The notes under the pieces were generated by a model. That model did not search any database. It was not told where the DNA came from and saw only the letters and a list, made by a program, of their open reading frames with translations. From Jimgerdemannia flammicorona (taxonomy: Eukaryota; Mucoromycota; Endogonomycetes; Endogonales; Endogonaceae), in the NCBI GenBank assembly GCA_003990745.1, contig RBNI01002693.1, positions 1-17,782 on the forward strand: a stretch of 17,782 nt of DNA. Reading direction: 5' to 3'. The stretch's first letter is position 1, and every line of letters starts with the position of its first letter. Shown here piece after piece: positions 9,099 to 16,842 of this stretch. The translations under genes were made by a program, and so were the position numbers.

Positions 9099-9239
9099 TT
9101 GGCAGTTAACTGTTTGTAATAATCACTATGTGACTGCTGTCCCTGAAATTGAGACTAATAAGCTAATAAGGTTTGGAATCACATAATGTCGGGACTAAGT
9201 ATCTCGCACTGTAGTGCACTTAACTGTCATTCAGCCAGT

Positions 9240-9970
9240 CTCGGCGACGCGATATCCAAATTTGATGAGGCTTTTAGAACTGCTTTAATTACCCTTTCCA
9301 GAAAATGAATTCGGGCGGTGCGTTGTTGAGAAAGGATGGAAAACGTCTAGAGGGGCGGGCCGGTCGGGAAGGGTTTGGTCACATGGAACCAAGCCTTCCG
9401 CTTCATGATAAGATTCACCCTTGCGGTCATATGCTACTGCCAAGAATTGTCCGGTAACATTGTAGGATATAACTCAAGGATCGTATTCGGACTTTAGGTG
9501 ATCAGTGCAAATGGTTACAACCGAGGTTAGATGTTCGATTTGTCGTTGCCAATACCTCAATTCGGATCCTCCTGTCAAACCTAGCGAAGCCCTTCGCATT
9601 CATTTCGGATGCTGCGATAAACTGCTATTTCCTGGCCCGCAGCTGGCCGCCTCGAAACCCAAGTACGTGGCACACTGCGAATGCACATATTTTACCGCTA
9701 ATGCGACGAAAAGAGCCTCTGATGTGCTGTGTGACGCGACAAAAGCAATACGTCGATGGCATGTATTAAGGAGTACGGCGGCCTTCAAAGCTTCCGCACG
9801 AGAATAGAGACGAGCTGGCCTCTAAGGAGTGCATAAGGCGAAAACGACATTTGTCGCGTGAATGTATATACATCGTAATGGATGAGATCAACGTGCAGAA
9901 GTTACAGGAATGACCGACATTGCTCGAGGCAAGTATGACTGGCCGAAGGTTTTCCGAGCCCCAAAAGTTT
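9240..9970 (+). pseudogene. broken member of the Zn-cluster gene family, second paralog type
   Basis: Bases 9240-9720 match the reverse complement of 14030-14505 along their length. Bases about 9403-9560 also match the intact gene at 12092-12275 with internal deletions (CTACTGCCAAGAATTGTC; ATGGTTACAACCG; GATGTTCGATTTGTCGTTGCC). After the LDVRFVVA-like segment the sequence leaves the first paralog type and follows the second. Bases 9736-9830 match 15740-15830 and 9928-9962 match 15957-15993. A 100-codon open frame (9505-9807) spans this stretch but starts inside the homology and mixes frames, so I do not call it a gene. The matching end block reappears at 10222, implying an insertion of about 260 bp. 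Confidence 0.65.
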
Positions 9971-11186
9971 GCGGGACATGAACGTGACCCGGATTTCCAC
10001 CAACTTTACCGATTCCCAGACCCCTACCAACAACACCACCGCTACCCAAACACCGGTACAAACCGTCGCTTTTGGTAGTCAATATATTGCCTTCATTTCC
10101 TTTAATAATTAACATAGAATAGTGTCTCGCCACAAAATAAAGAGAAATAAATGTATCCAAATTTAAAAAAAAAGGGGGCTTTTTTACGATTCGTATTGTT
10201 TGTCGAGGAAGCTGAGGGACCATTGAGGGAGATTGAGTGTACATGTTGATGGTAATGGCATTTGGAATGCTTGTTATGCCATCGAAATTGAGACATGACC
10301 CAAGGACTTATTTATGTAGATAGGCCAGGTAGTGCTCGTACTGCGCACCGATAGCGAGGGCTGAGGGCGAGGGTTGAGGATAGACAAGGAGTGAGACATG
10401 AGACATGAGAATGAAATAAGTGTTTGAAAAATGTGCTGGCGTCTTCTATTAGTGACCATTGCGCGTGACGGTCAGCGGTCATAGCAGAGTTTTTATTGCT
10501 GTTATGGCAATAAAATATGGACCCTACAACCATAGCCGTTTCCGATGCCAGATTTATTCAAACCGTATGTGTGACCTCTTCTGCTCGGTCATTCCCATCC
10601 GAGTTTGGTAAGGGGTCCAGCGTCTAGCGAACTAGGCAACCGATGGCTCGAAGGTATGCTACAATTTCCCAACCGTTAAATCTAGCTCCAAAATTTCCGT
10701 TCCGGTGGGAAGGCTTAGAAGGAACGTATACCTAAAGAGGTTTATGATGACTAAAGCTTGACCTAACACTGAAGAATTCTTACGAAATAACGTATGCTTC
10801 TTACGGAAAAAAAAAAAAAAAAAAGAAAAACGGAGAGCTGAAACGCAAACAGCATGCGCATATTTGAAGTGTCATGCGCTAAATGCATGAGAGCAACCTC
10901 CCAATCAAAACGTCGCTCCAATGCAATCCCATATATGGAAGCGAACCGGCGCCGTGTTTGTTTGCATTTCATGCATTGTGTTTTCCCGCTCTACATATCA
11001 AGCTCTACCCTCTGACTCCGCCCGGCCTACAATGGCATATATTTGCATGTCCGCACAGGAACGGAAGATGTGAACTAAGGAAACTCCATGTATGACTAAA
11101 TGCCCCCAGCTTAGATAATAGATGGTGTCGGGAATAAAGATTATCCAGAATTTCTTCCTAAAAATGACGTATGCAGTACAAACGTT
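9971..11186. other. gene-free spacer upstream of the intact Zn-cluster gene
   Basis: No convincing coding sequence was found on either strand. Open frames of 60-118 codons on the minus strand lack family similarity or codon bias. Bases 9961-10221 look inserted relative to the paralog at 15996. CCATTGAGGGAGATTGAG at 10222-10239 resumes the paralogous sequence (15995-16012). An A-rich homopolymer lies at about 10807-10824. No RNA gene was recognised. Confidence 0.5.
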
Positions 11187-11197
11187 TATATATAAAT
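11187..11197 (+). promoter_or_regulatory. TATA box of the intact Zn-cluster gene
   Basis: TATATATAAAT lies about 170 bases upstream of the ATG at 11366. It is followed by a pyrimidine-rich leader and a TTTTCAG at about 11230 that could be a 3' splice site of a leader intron. Promoter use is inferred from position. Confidence 0.5.
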
Positions 11198-11365
11198 GAC
11201 CATTTCCTTGAATTGGTTTTTCGCTCCTTTTCAGCTGCACCTCCACTACCTCCTAGCACAAACACCAACATCGGCTCCCGAACCACATATCACTCCGACC
11301 CACGAGTTCAAGTCTAAGACCACGTGGATCAATTCATCTCAACATCGACACCAGCTCCCGGTGAT

Positions 11366-12676
11366 ATGCCAGACCAAGTCACCCCAACTGTCCAGCACAA
11401 GGCATGTATGTCATGCCGCCAGAAAAAGAAAGGATGCCCGCACGTCAATGAGAATGCTCGTAAGAGGAACGTACCTGGCGTTGTGTGTGTCCGCTGCAAG
11501 ATTCTCAAGAAAACGTGCATGGGTGTTCCATGCCGCCGTTGTCGAGACGCTGGAAAATCCTGCCAACCCCAGCCGGATAGGGGGTTAACGAAAAAGGTTC
11601 CGCTAGCTGGTCAACGGTCTCGCTCCCGTTCCGAGAGCCTAGAAATAATTACGGCTCGACAACCATCGCCGCAACGAGCATCGCAAACCACGGCCGGTTC
11701 GTCCCGTATGGCGTTTATAGAAACAATTCCCGTCGATACCGTTCAAACGGCGACGAACGGAGAAACGGCGCCACATCCAATACCGACACATCTAGCGGCG
11801 CTCTCTCCATCGACTCAATTGATTGTCTACAATGCGACCTACGCCGCGCGGCCACCAAAGGACGGTGCAGCATTCGTATTATGTATAAGATGCAAGACTC
11901 CTCGGCAAACATCCAATAGCCTGCCTTGCACCCGCTGTCAAGTGGACGACAGCCCTTCCGTGGCTTCACGGAACCACCACACCGCCCTTGACAACCAACT
12001 CGCCGTCTCGCCTCTCGCTCGCTCCGTCGCCGGACAGCTCCGATTGGTAACCCCGCTCGAAACAACACAGCACCAAGACTTCTCCTCGAAAATTAGATTT
12101 ACCCTTCAGTCTATTTCGGACGCTGTCTCATTCATATGTACAGAACGATTACTGCCAAGGATTGTCAGTGACATCGTGGAAGACCTAACCCAAGGATCGT
12201 TCGCAGCAGCATTTATGCCTCATGTGATGCAGTCGAAATGGTTACAACCGGAGCTGGATGCCCGCTTTGTCATCGCCGCCTCGGACGATGCAGCCCGTGA
12301 GGTTCTCGATATAGTATGTCGGCTGGGAACCTTTCTCGAAAGAGCTCGTGTTTTACGACACCATTCGACCATTGAAGACGATGTGAGAGCTTTTCTGGGA
12401 ATCTTGAAAGATATTCAAGATGCATTTAAGATCGAGGTATGTGGTGGATGTTCTCAAGCACTCAATGAATTCTTTGAATTTGATTGGGGGCGGCTAGGGG
12501 TCTCAAAGGACACCATTAAGGGGTTTATGATATGGCGTACCTTAGTTTGGTATGACTGCATATGCCTACATAATGGGTTCTGCGCCGGAGCCCATCGTGC
12601 TGATCTTACTAATTTTTCGGTGAAGGTGACCGATATTGCGGATGTGATTTTTTTTGGTTATCGTATATATATATGA
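11366..12676 (+). CDS. Zn2Cys6-like cysteine cluster protein, apparently intact (436 aa)
   Basis: The frame is open from a TAA at 11315; GTG 11324 is in frame but the first ATG is 11366, chosen as start. Residues 14-66 hold three half-sites: Cys14/17/24, Cys41/44/51 and Cys56/59/66. The last six give C-x2-C-x6-C-x4-C-x2-C-x6-C, the GAL4-type Zn(II)2Cys6 layout used by fungal transcription factors to bind DNA. The extra N-terminal CMSCRQKKKGC half-site is unusual. Basic stretches (RQKKK, ARKRN, QRSRSRS at 83-89) could be nuclear localisation signals. At 173-191 lies CIRC-x11-CTRC, a possible second zinc site. Residues 242-436 form a conserved, partly helical domain (RFVIAASDDAAREVLD, FMIWRTLVWYDC) I do not recognise; it is not the usual fungal_trans domain. 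About four in five residues match the minus-strand gene at 16843. Role as regulator is inference. An upstream intron cannot be excluded. Confidence 0.8.
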   Translation: MPDQVTPTVQHKACMSCRQKKKGCPHVNENARKRNVPGVVCVRCKILKKTCMGVPCRRCRDAGKSCQPQPDRGLTKKVPLAGQRSRSRSESLEIITARQPSPQRASQTTAGSSRMAFIETIPVDTVQTATNGETAPHPIPTHLAALSPSTQLIVYNATYAARPPKDGAAFVLCIRCKTPRQTSNSLPCTRCQVDDSPSVASRNHHTALDNQLAVSPLARSVAGQLRLVTPLETTQHQDFSSKIRFTLQSISDAVSFICTERLLPRIVSDIVEDLTQGSFAAAFMPHVMQSKWLQPELDARFVIAASDDAAREVLDIVCRLGTFLERARVLRHHSTIEDDVRAFLGILKDIQDAFKIEVCGGCSQALNEFFEFDWGRLGVSKDTIKGFMIWRTLVWYDCICLHNGFCAGAHRADLTNFSVKVTDIADVIFFGYRIYI

Positions 12677-13394
12677 TCCTAATTCTATAAACTAAGCATT
12701 ATAAGAATCTACTAGAATTTGTAAATAGCAACTTGGGCGTGACCGTCCATCGTTTGCCAATTTGGGCGGGACCGATTATCCTCCCTTTTCCGACATTGAT
12801 CCGGCAATTGTCCCTCATTCGATATATTACATGAAGTGAACTGGTGATGCCGATGCGCGGAGGCACGGAGTACCGTCGCGTTAGGGAGGTCTTGCGTTTA
12901 CTGGGTTGATGCGGGCTGATGCGGGTTGTTTTGAGTCAGAAGATCTTTACGTTGGAGATGGAGGCTGAGATATCGAGGCTGTGCTGAGTTGATAAGCATG
13001 ACTTCGGAGATTTCATATCATAAAATTGAATACATGTGCATGTGCATAACAGGAAGAACTCGGCGGTATTGCCGGTGTATTCAAAAGCAAACAGCTCGCA
13101 TCAGTCTTCGTAAAGCTCAAGACATCCCTTACGCATCGCCTTCGCCATTTTGTTTGTCGAATGAGGTACATTGACTGACAAGCACTCCTGAGGTCCCGGA
13201 TCAACCCCATGCTAGGAAGGTTGCTTCTCGGGAGAGTCGTAACAAGTATGGAACTCGACTCCAATCTGGAGGCTTAAATTAGCAATGATAACAGCAGCGA
13301 TTTATAGCTGAAGATTTTCATGATATTTCATATATGAGGCGAAGTTTATTAAAAAGTACCTTATGGCCTATCTAGATTAGTACCTTTTTGAAAA
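12677..13394. other. spacer with duplicated non-coding blocks
   Basis: No gene was found. Two copies of a TTGGGCG(T/G)GACCG motif lie near 12733 and 12763, and a short TGATGCGGG tandem at about 12907-12926. Bases 12850-13000 on the minus strand resemble 15040-15180 on the plus strand (CCCTAACGCGACG; CGCATCGGC/CGCGTCGGC). Bases 12951-12986 match the reverse complement of 16587-16624. Bases 13175-13290 show GACTGACAAGC and GGCTTAAATTAG, found also downstream of the pieces at 15305 and 16843. Confidence 0.5.
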
Positions 13395-13748
13395 ATTCCA
13401 TCTCATATAATCTATATATACAATCATATCAAACCAATGTACGCCATATCATAAACCCCTTGGTGGTATCTTTACAAACCCTCAGTGGCTCCCAAATAAA
13501 TTCAAAGAATTCACAAAGTGCTTGAGAGCATCCACCACACACCATGATCTGAAATGCATCTTGGATCTCTTTAGAAAGGCCTTCCATCGTCTTCAATAGT
13601 TGGATGGTTTCGTAAAACACGAGCCCTTTCGAGAAAGGTTCCCAGCTGACGGACTATATCGAGAACCATACGGGCTGCATCGTCTGAAGCGGCGATGACA
13701 AAGCGGGCATACGGTTGTTACCATTTACAATGTATTACATGAGGTGTA
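13395..13748 (-). pseudogene. C-terminal fragment of the Zn-cluster gene family
   Basis: On the minus strand this matches the C-terminal domain of the intact gene from the VMQ/KWLQP region (13748) to YDC (about 13408). It keeps CPLCHRR-like, AARMVLDIV, CGGCSQAL and FMIWRTLV. Damage includes loss of about nine bases after TTACAACCG, a deletion in the AFLGILK segment with a frame change, and TGA in place of the TGG of LVWYDC. There is no N-terminal part. It is very similar to both larger copies, so the duplication is recent compared with the LINE erosion. Confidence 0.8.
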
Positions 13749-13830
13749 CGCCCAATCTCCTTCAATAGGCTTCATATTTTTTCTTCATTTATATTACGAC
13801 AAGTCACCATCCGACGAATTACTGGTGTTA

Positions 13831-14028
13831 TCGGACGTCTAAGAAGATCAGGAAATTAAGTCGGCTTGCCATATCGGGGGTCATTCCGGTGACATACTTA
13901 ATGTAAGTCCTCACCTCTGGGGAATATGAGGGACACGAGAGCACGTTGATTTTATCCTTATCAAAGTCTTTAATATACCGACGAATGAGGGTTGACTCAC
14001 TGGGCAGGGAGAGGCTTTTTTCTTTGCA
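13831..14028 (-). other. 66-codon open stretch of unknown origin
   Basis: On the minus strand, between TAA at 14031-14029 and TAA at 13830-13828, a frame of 66 codons reads CKEKSLSLPSESTLIRRYIK and onward, with a protein-like mix of residues (KINVLSCPSYSPEVRTYIKY, MTPDMASRLNFLIF). No ATG lies near its beginning. It directly follows the paralog fragment at 14030-14505 but in another frame, and a GTGAGT at about 14003 in the fragment's frame could be a 5' splice site. Not recognised; it may be an exon or relic of the second paralog type. Confidence 0.3.
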
Positions 14029-14029
14029 T

Positions 14030-14505
14030 TAAGATCTGCGCATTCGCAGTATGCCACGTGCTTGGGTTTTGAGGCGGTCAGCGAGCCATGGGGGTGAACC
14101 AGGAAATGGCAGTTTATCGCAGCATCTAAAATAAATGACGATAAATGCGAAGGACCTCCATGGGGTTCGCTGTTATTTGCTGGGGTTTGACGGGAGCGAA
14201 TTAAAGTATCGGCGATGACAAATCGGACATCTAATCTTGCATCATATGAGGTCCGAGTACGATCCTTGAGTTATATCCTCTACGATGTCAATGACAATTA
14301 TTGGCAGGAGCATATGGCCGCCATGGCGCTTGAAAGAGAATCTTGTCACGGAGCAGAAGGTTTGGTGACATGTGACATAAACCTGACCCGACCGCCCGCA
14401 TTTCTGAACGTCCATTATTTCTCAACAACTCAACGCTCGAAATCAACGAGTTTGATTGTGATGGAAAGGCGACCCTAAAGTACCTAATTAAAATTTGATG
14501 TCGCG
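14030..14505 (-). pseudogene. fragment of the Zn-cluster family, second paralog type
   Basis: The minus strand matches 9240-9720 (plus) nearly end to end, and through CAAGCGCCATGGCGG...CATATG matches the domain start of the 16843 gene. One frame stays open through LDVRFVIADTLIRSRQTP and on to AYCECADLNAKKKAS. It diverges from the intact gene straight after RFVIA, so the type-2 end is a different sequence rather than simple decay. The upstream part is scrambled and has no Zn cluster, so it is not functional as seen. Confidence 0.7.
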
Positions 14506-14613
14506 TCGTCGAAAAACGATGGAAAACGTTTAATTCACTGGTTACGACCGTATGACCACGCAATTCGTTATAACTCAATAAAATATCATTAGAATAGCAG
14601 AATTAAGACAGTT

Positions 14614-14690
14614 TTGAAAATAAAATAAAATAAATTAAAATAAAATAAATTAAAAAAAAAAACAAAACAAAACAAAACAAAATAAAATTG
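14614..14690. repeat. A-rich microsatellite, AAAAT and AAAAC units
   Basis: Imperfect AAAAT/AAATT units (about 14615-14655) run into an A10 tract and then AAAAC/AAAAT units to about 14688. It sits between two gene-family fragments and could mark a junction or an old poly(A)-type insertion end. Confidence 0.8.
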
Positions 14691-14759
14691 GGTGACGCGA
14701 CGCCGAGAGACGTCCAGAAGCGCAGGCGGGTCGCGTTGGGTTTTTTTGCAGAGCACTAA

Positions 14760-14850
14760 ATGTGCTTGCCTCAGGCGTCGGCAGCTATTCAGCGAGGCCG
14801 CGAGCTGGTTGCCAAGGATGGTGCGGTGATTCCATGAAGTCAGGGAGGTT
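14760..14850 (-). pseudogene. small fragment of the Zn-cluster family (central linker)
   Basis: The minus strand reads LTSWNHRTILGNQLAAS, matching LTSWNHRTALGNQPAAS in the 16843 gene, and nucleotide similarity includes GACTTCATGGAA and TTGGCAACCAGC. The flanks do not continue the gene: CARC motifs upstream and the C-terminal domain downstream are both absent. Confidence 0.7.
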
Positions 14851-15217
14851 ATCGTGGATCCCATTGACGTGGTCGTAGTTGGGCATGCCGGACAAGGACA
14901 ACGTACGGGGGTTTGTATTAAAAGAAGTGTTCACTTGGTCAGGGAACGAGAAAGACAGGCCATGGAAAACAAATGTCAATTGGTGACTTGATCAGACAAT
15001 TAACTGGAAAGAAACGACAATTCGCAAGGGCCTTTATAAGCTTTTGGATATCTGTCTCAACATCGAAGTCATCTTACTCACCATTCAGATTCCAATGTCC
15101 GACCAGAATATTGGAGCACCCTAACGCGACGCGCACTCCACGCGTCGGCTTCACGTAATTTGTCAATCGACTGACAAGCTAATTTTCAGACTGAGAGCCG
15201 GAAAGGTTCAGTGGCTT

Positions 15218-15290
15218 AAATTAGTAATTCCGATCAAATGATCACGGCATCCGAAGCCACATATATATATATACATATAATTACTTTGGA
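15218..15290. repeat. duplicated 3' flank, copy near 15.2 kb
   Basis: TTAAATTAGTAATTCCGATC and the following AAATGATCACGGCATC and CATATAATTAC match 16739-16805. Both copies lie just beyond the 3' ends of minus-strand family members (15305 and 16843), so the duplicated unit includes downstream DNA. Confidence 0.75.
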
Positions 15291-15304
15291 ACTCTCTAGA
15301 AGTC

Positions 15305-15690
15305 TCTCACCTTCACCGAAAAATTGGTAAAATCAGCATGATATGGTTCAATAGCCATACCATAAACCCCTTGACGATATCTTTGCAAACTCTCAGTGGC
15401 TCCCAATCAAATTCAAAAAAATCATAGAGCATCACTACACTCCTTGATCTTAATTACATCTTGAATCTCTTTCAAAGCTTCTAAAAAGGCCTTCACATCC
15501 TCTTTAATGGTCGGATGGCTTTGTAAAACACGAGGTTTTCTTTTCCTTTTTTGAGAAAAGTTTCGAGCCGACAGAACCTCACTTGGCAGTAACCATTCTG
15601 CGCATGTGACCGCGATGGCGCTTGAAACAGTCTGAAAGGAGGCTTGGCTGTCTCGGGTGACTCCCGCTTCGGGAGAAAGTAATAGCATCA
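15305..15690 (-). pseudogene. internally deleted member of the Zn-cluster family
   Basis: On the minus strand, SSAIAVTCAEWLLP matches SSAIAVICTEWLLP of the 16843 gene, followed directly by LQSHPTIKEDVKAFLEALKE; the LDARFVIAASDD segment is missing. A TGA follows SDAL at about 15424. Beyond it, in a shifted frame, DWEPLRVCKDIVKGFMVW appears. The RTLVWYDCIC segment is also deleted before the ACCAATTTTTCGGTGAAGGTG end. There is no Zn cluster. A dead copy. Confidence 0.8.
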
Positions 15691-16016
15691 AGGCGATCCG
15701 CGAACTCTGTATCGGCAATGCCGAAATTCGCAGCAACGACGTCAACCGCTACGCATTATGTATTAAGGAATACGGCGACCTTCAAAAGTTTCAGCTTCTT
15801 GAGAATAGCGGCGAGCTGACCTCTACAAGAATAAAGTATACCAGGCGAACCTGGTTTGCCGACAAGTAGACCACATACGCCTCCCCCTCCTCCGTCGAGC
15901 TCGCCGAGTTTCTGGATCTCCCATTAACATGGATGAACTTCGAGGACTTCGAGGACCTCGAGACCGGGTATGACGGACCAGACTTTTCCGAGGCCATTGA
16001 GGGAGATCGAGACTGA
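15657..16016 (+). pseudogene. reading frame with one internal stop, second-type C-terminus
   Basis: From ATG 15657 the frame reads 70 codons to TAG 15867-15869, then continues open with a strongly protein-like acidic segment (ELAEFLDLP, NFEDFEDLETGYDGPDF) to TGA 16014-16016. Blocks at 15740-15830 and 15957-16012 match 9736-9830, 9928-9962 and 10222-10239, so this is the C-terminal half of the second paralog type with an acidic tail, broken by one stop. Its first bases overlap the minus-strand fragment ending at 15690, so the ATG is probably not the ancestral start. Function unknown. Confidence 0.5.
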
Positions 16017-16061
16017 GAATGAATTATTGACAAGATTGGTGGGGTCGTTCTTAATACGTTC

Positions 16062-16225
16062 AGCTTTCGTCGCCGACTCAACTGGTTATCTATAATGCGG
16101 CCTACGCCGCACGGATACTTAAAATGTAAAGTTCTCCGGCAAACACGTCATAGTCTGCTTTACGCCCACTGTCAAGAGGACGATCCTTTCCCAGACCCCA
16201 TGGAACCGCCGCATAACAACTAGCG
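16062..16225 (+). pseudogene. central fragment of the Zn-cluster family on the plus strand
   Basis: It matches 11805-11990 of the intact gene: GACTCAACTGGTTATCTATA, then AATGCGGCCTACGCCGCACGG, then CGGCAAACACGTC and CCACTGTCAAGAGGACG, which correspond to the STQLIVYNATYAAR and RQTSNSLPCTRCQVDD segments. About 25 bases holding the first CxxC pair are deleted, and the fragment ends before the C-terminal domain. Confidence 0.75.
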
Positions 16226-16842
16226 GCCTTGCCGAACAGCATCAACAGTAACCCCATTCTTACCGACGCTCGTCACATAGCCCGAATTTGACGAATTGCC
16301 CCAGATTTCTCAGCGTGACGGTAGACAACAGGAGACTAAATATTTGCGGAAATAATTACTATTGGTTTATTTTTATTTTTTCTGGTCATACATTTTTAGA
16401 GCACAGCCAAGACAACCGTCACCACCCCACAAACAACTATCACCCACCATAACTTAACTTGATCCTCTATCCATCTACGTCATGGGTCATAAACCCGAAG
16501 CTATTGAATGCACCGAAATTCTTCGAATTTCTATGCATATATATTATATAAATAGAATCGAACCGAGTCATGCACCTATTTTAATTCAGCACAGCCTCAA
16601 TATCTAGGTCATTCCATCTCCAACCAGAATGTCAGAGATTTTGACTTACACGCAACGGCCCGCGTTTGTCTCAAAACCTTCCTAACACAATACTGGGAGA
16701 GCCGAATAATCCTAAGAGTACATGCAATTCCGGTCCAGAGATTTAAATTAGTAATACAACCAAATGATCACGGCATCAGAAGCTGTATATGCATATAATT
16801 ACAGTAACTCTAATAATCTTTTTCATTAGTAATTTATAATTT
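16226..16842. other. spacer with promoter-like block and duplicated 3' flank
   Basis: No gene was found. TATATATTATATAAATAG at about 16541-16558 is TATA-like, followed by a block (16587-16624) repeated inverted at 12951-12986, suggesting an orphan promoter copy. Bases 16739-16805 are the second copy of the 15218-15290 3' flank of the minus-strand gene. Confidence 0.5.

Noticed and set aside
9505..9807. Independent 100-residue Cys-rich protein
   Set aside because: It lies inside a family pseudogene, begins in mid-homology and does not keep the frame of the related pieces.
9888..10244. 118-codon minus-strand gene
   Set aside because: No recognisable motif, crosses a probable insertion boundary and overlaps the plus-strand paralog block.
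11196..11588. 130-codon frame overlapping the intact gene
   Set aside because: It reads the cysteine cluster out of frame; the 11366 frame carries the family motifs and the paralog similarity.
14589..14864. 91-codon minus-strand gene
   Set aside because: Only the first 35 or so codons match the family; the rest is microsatellite-derived Phe/Leu-rich sequence.
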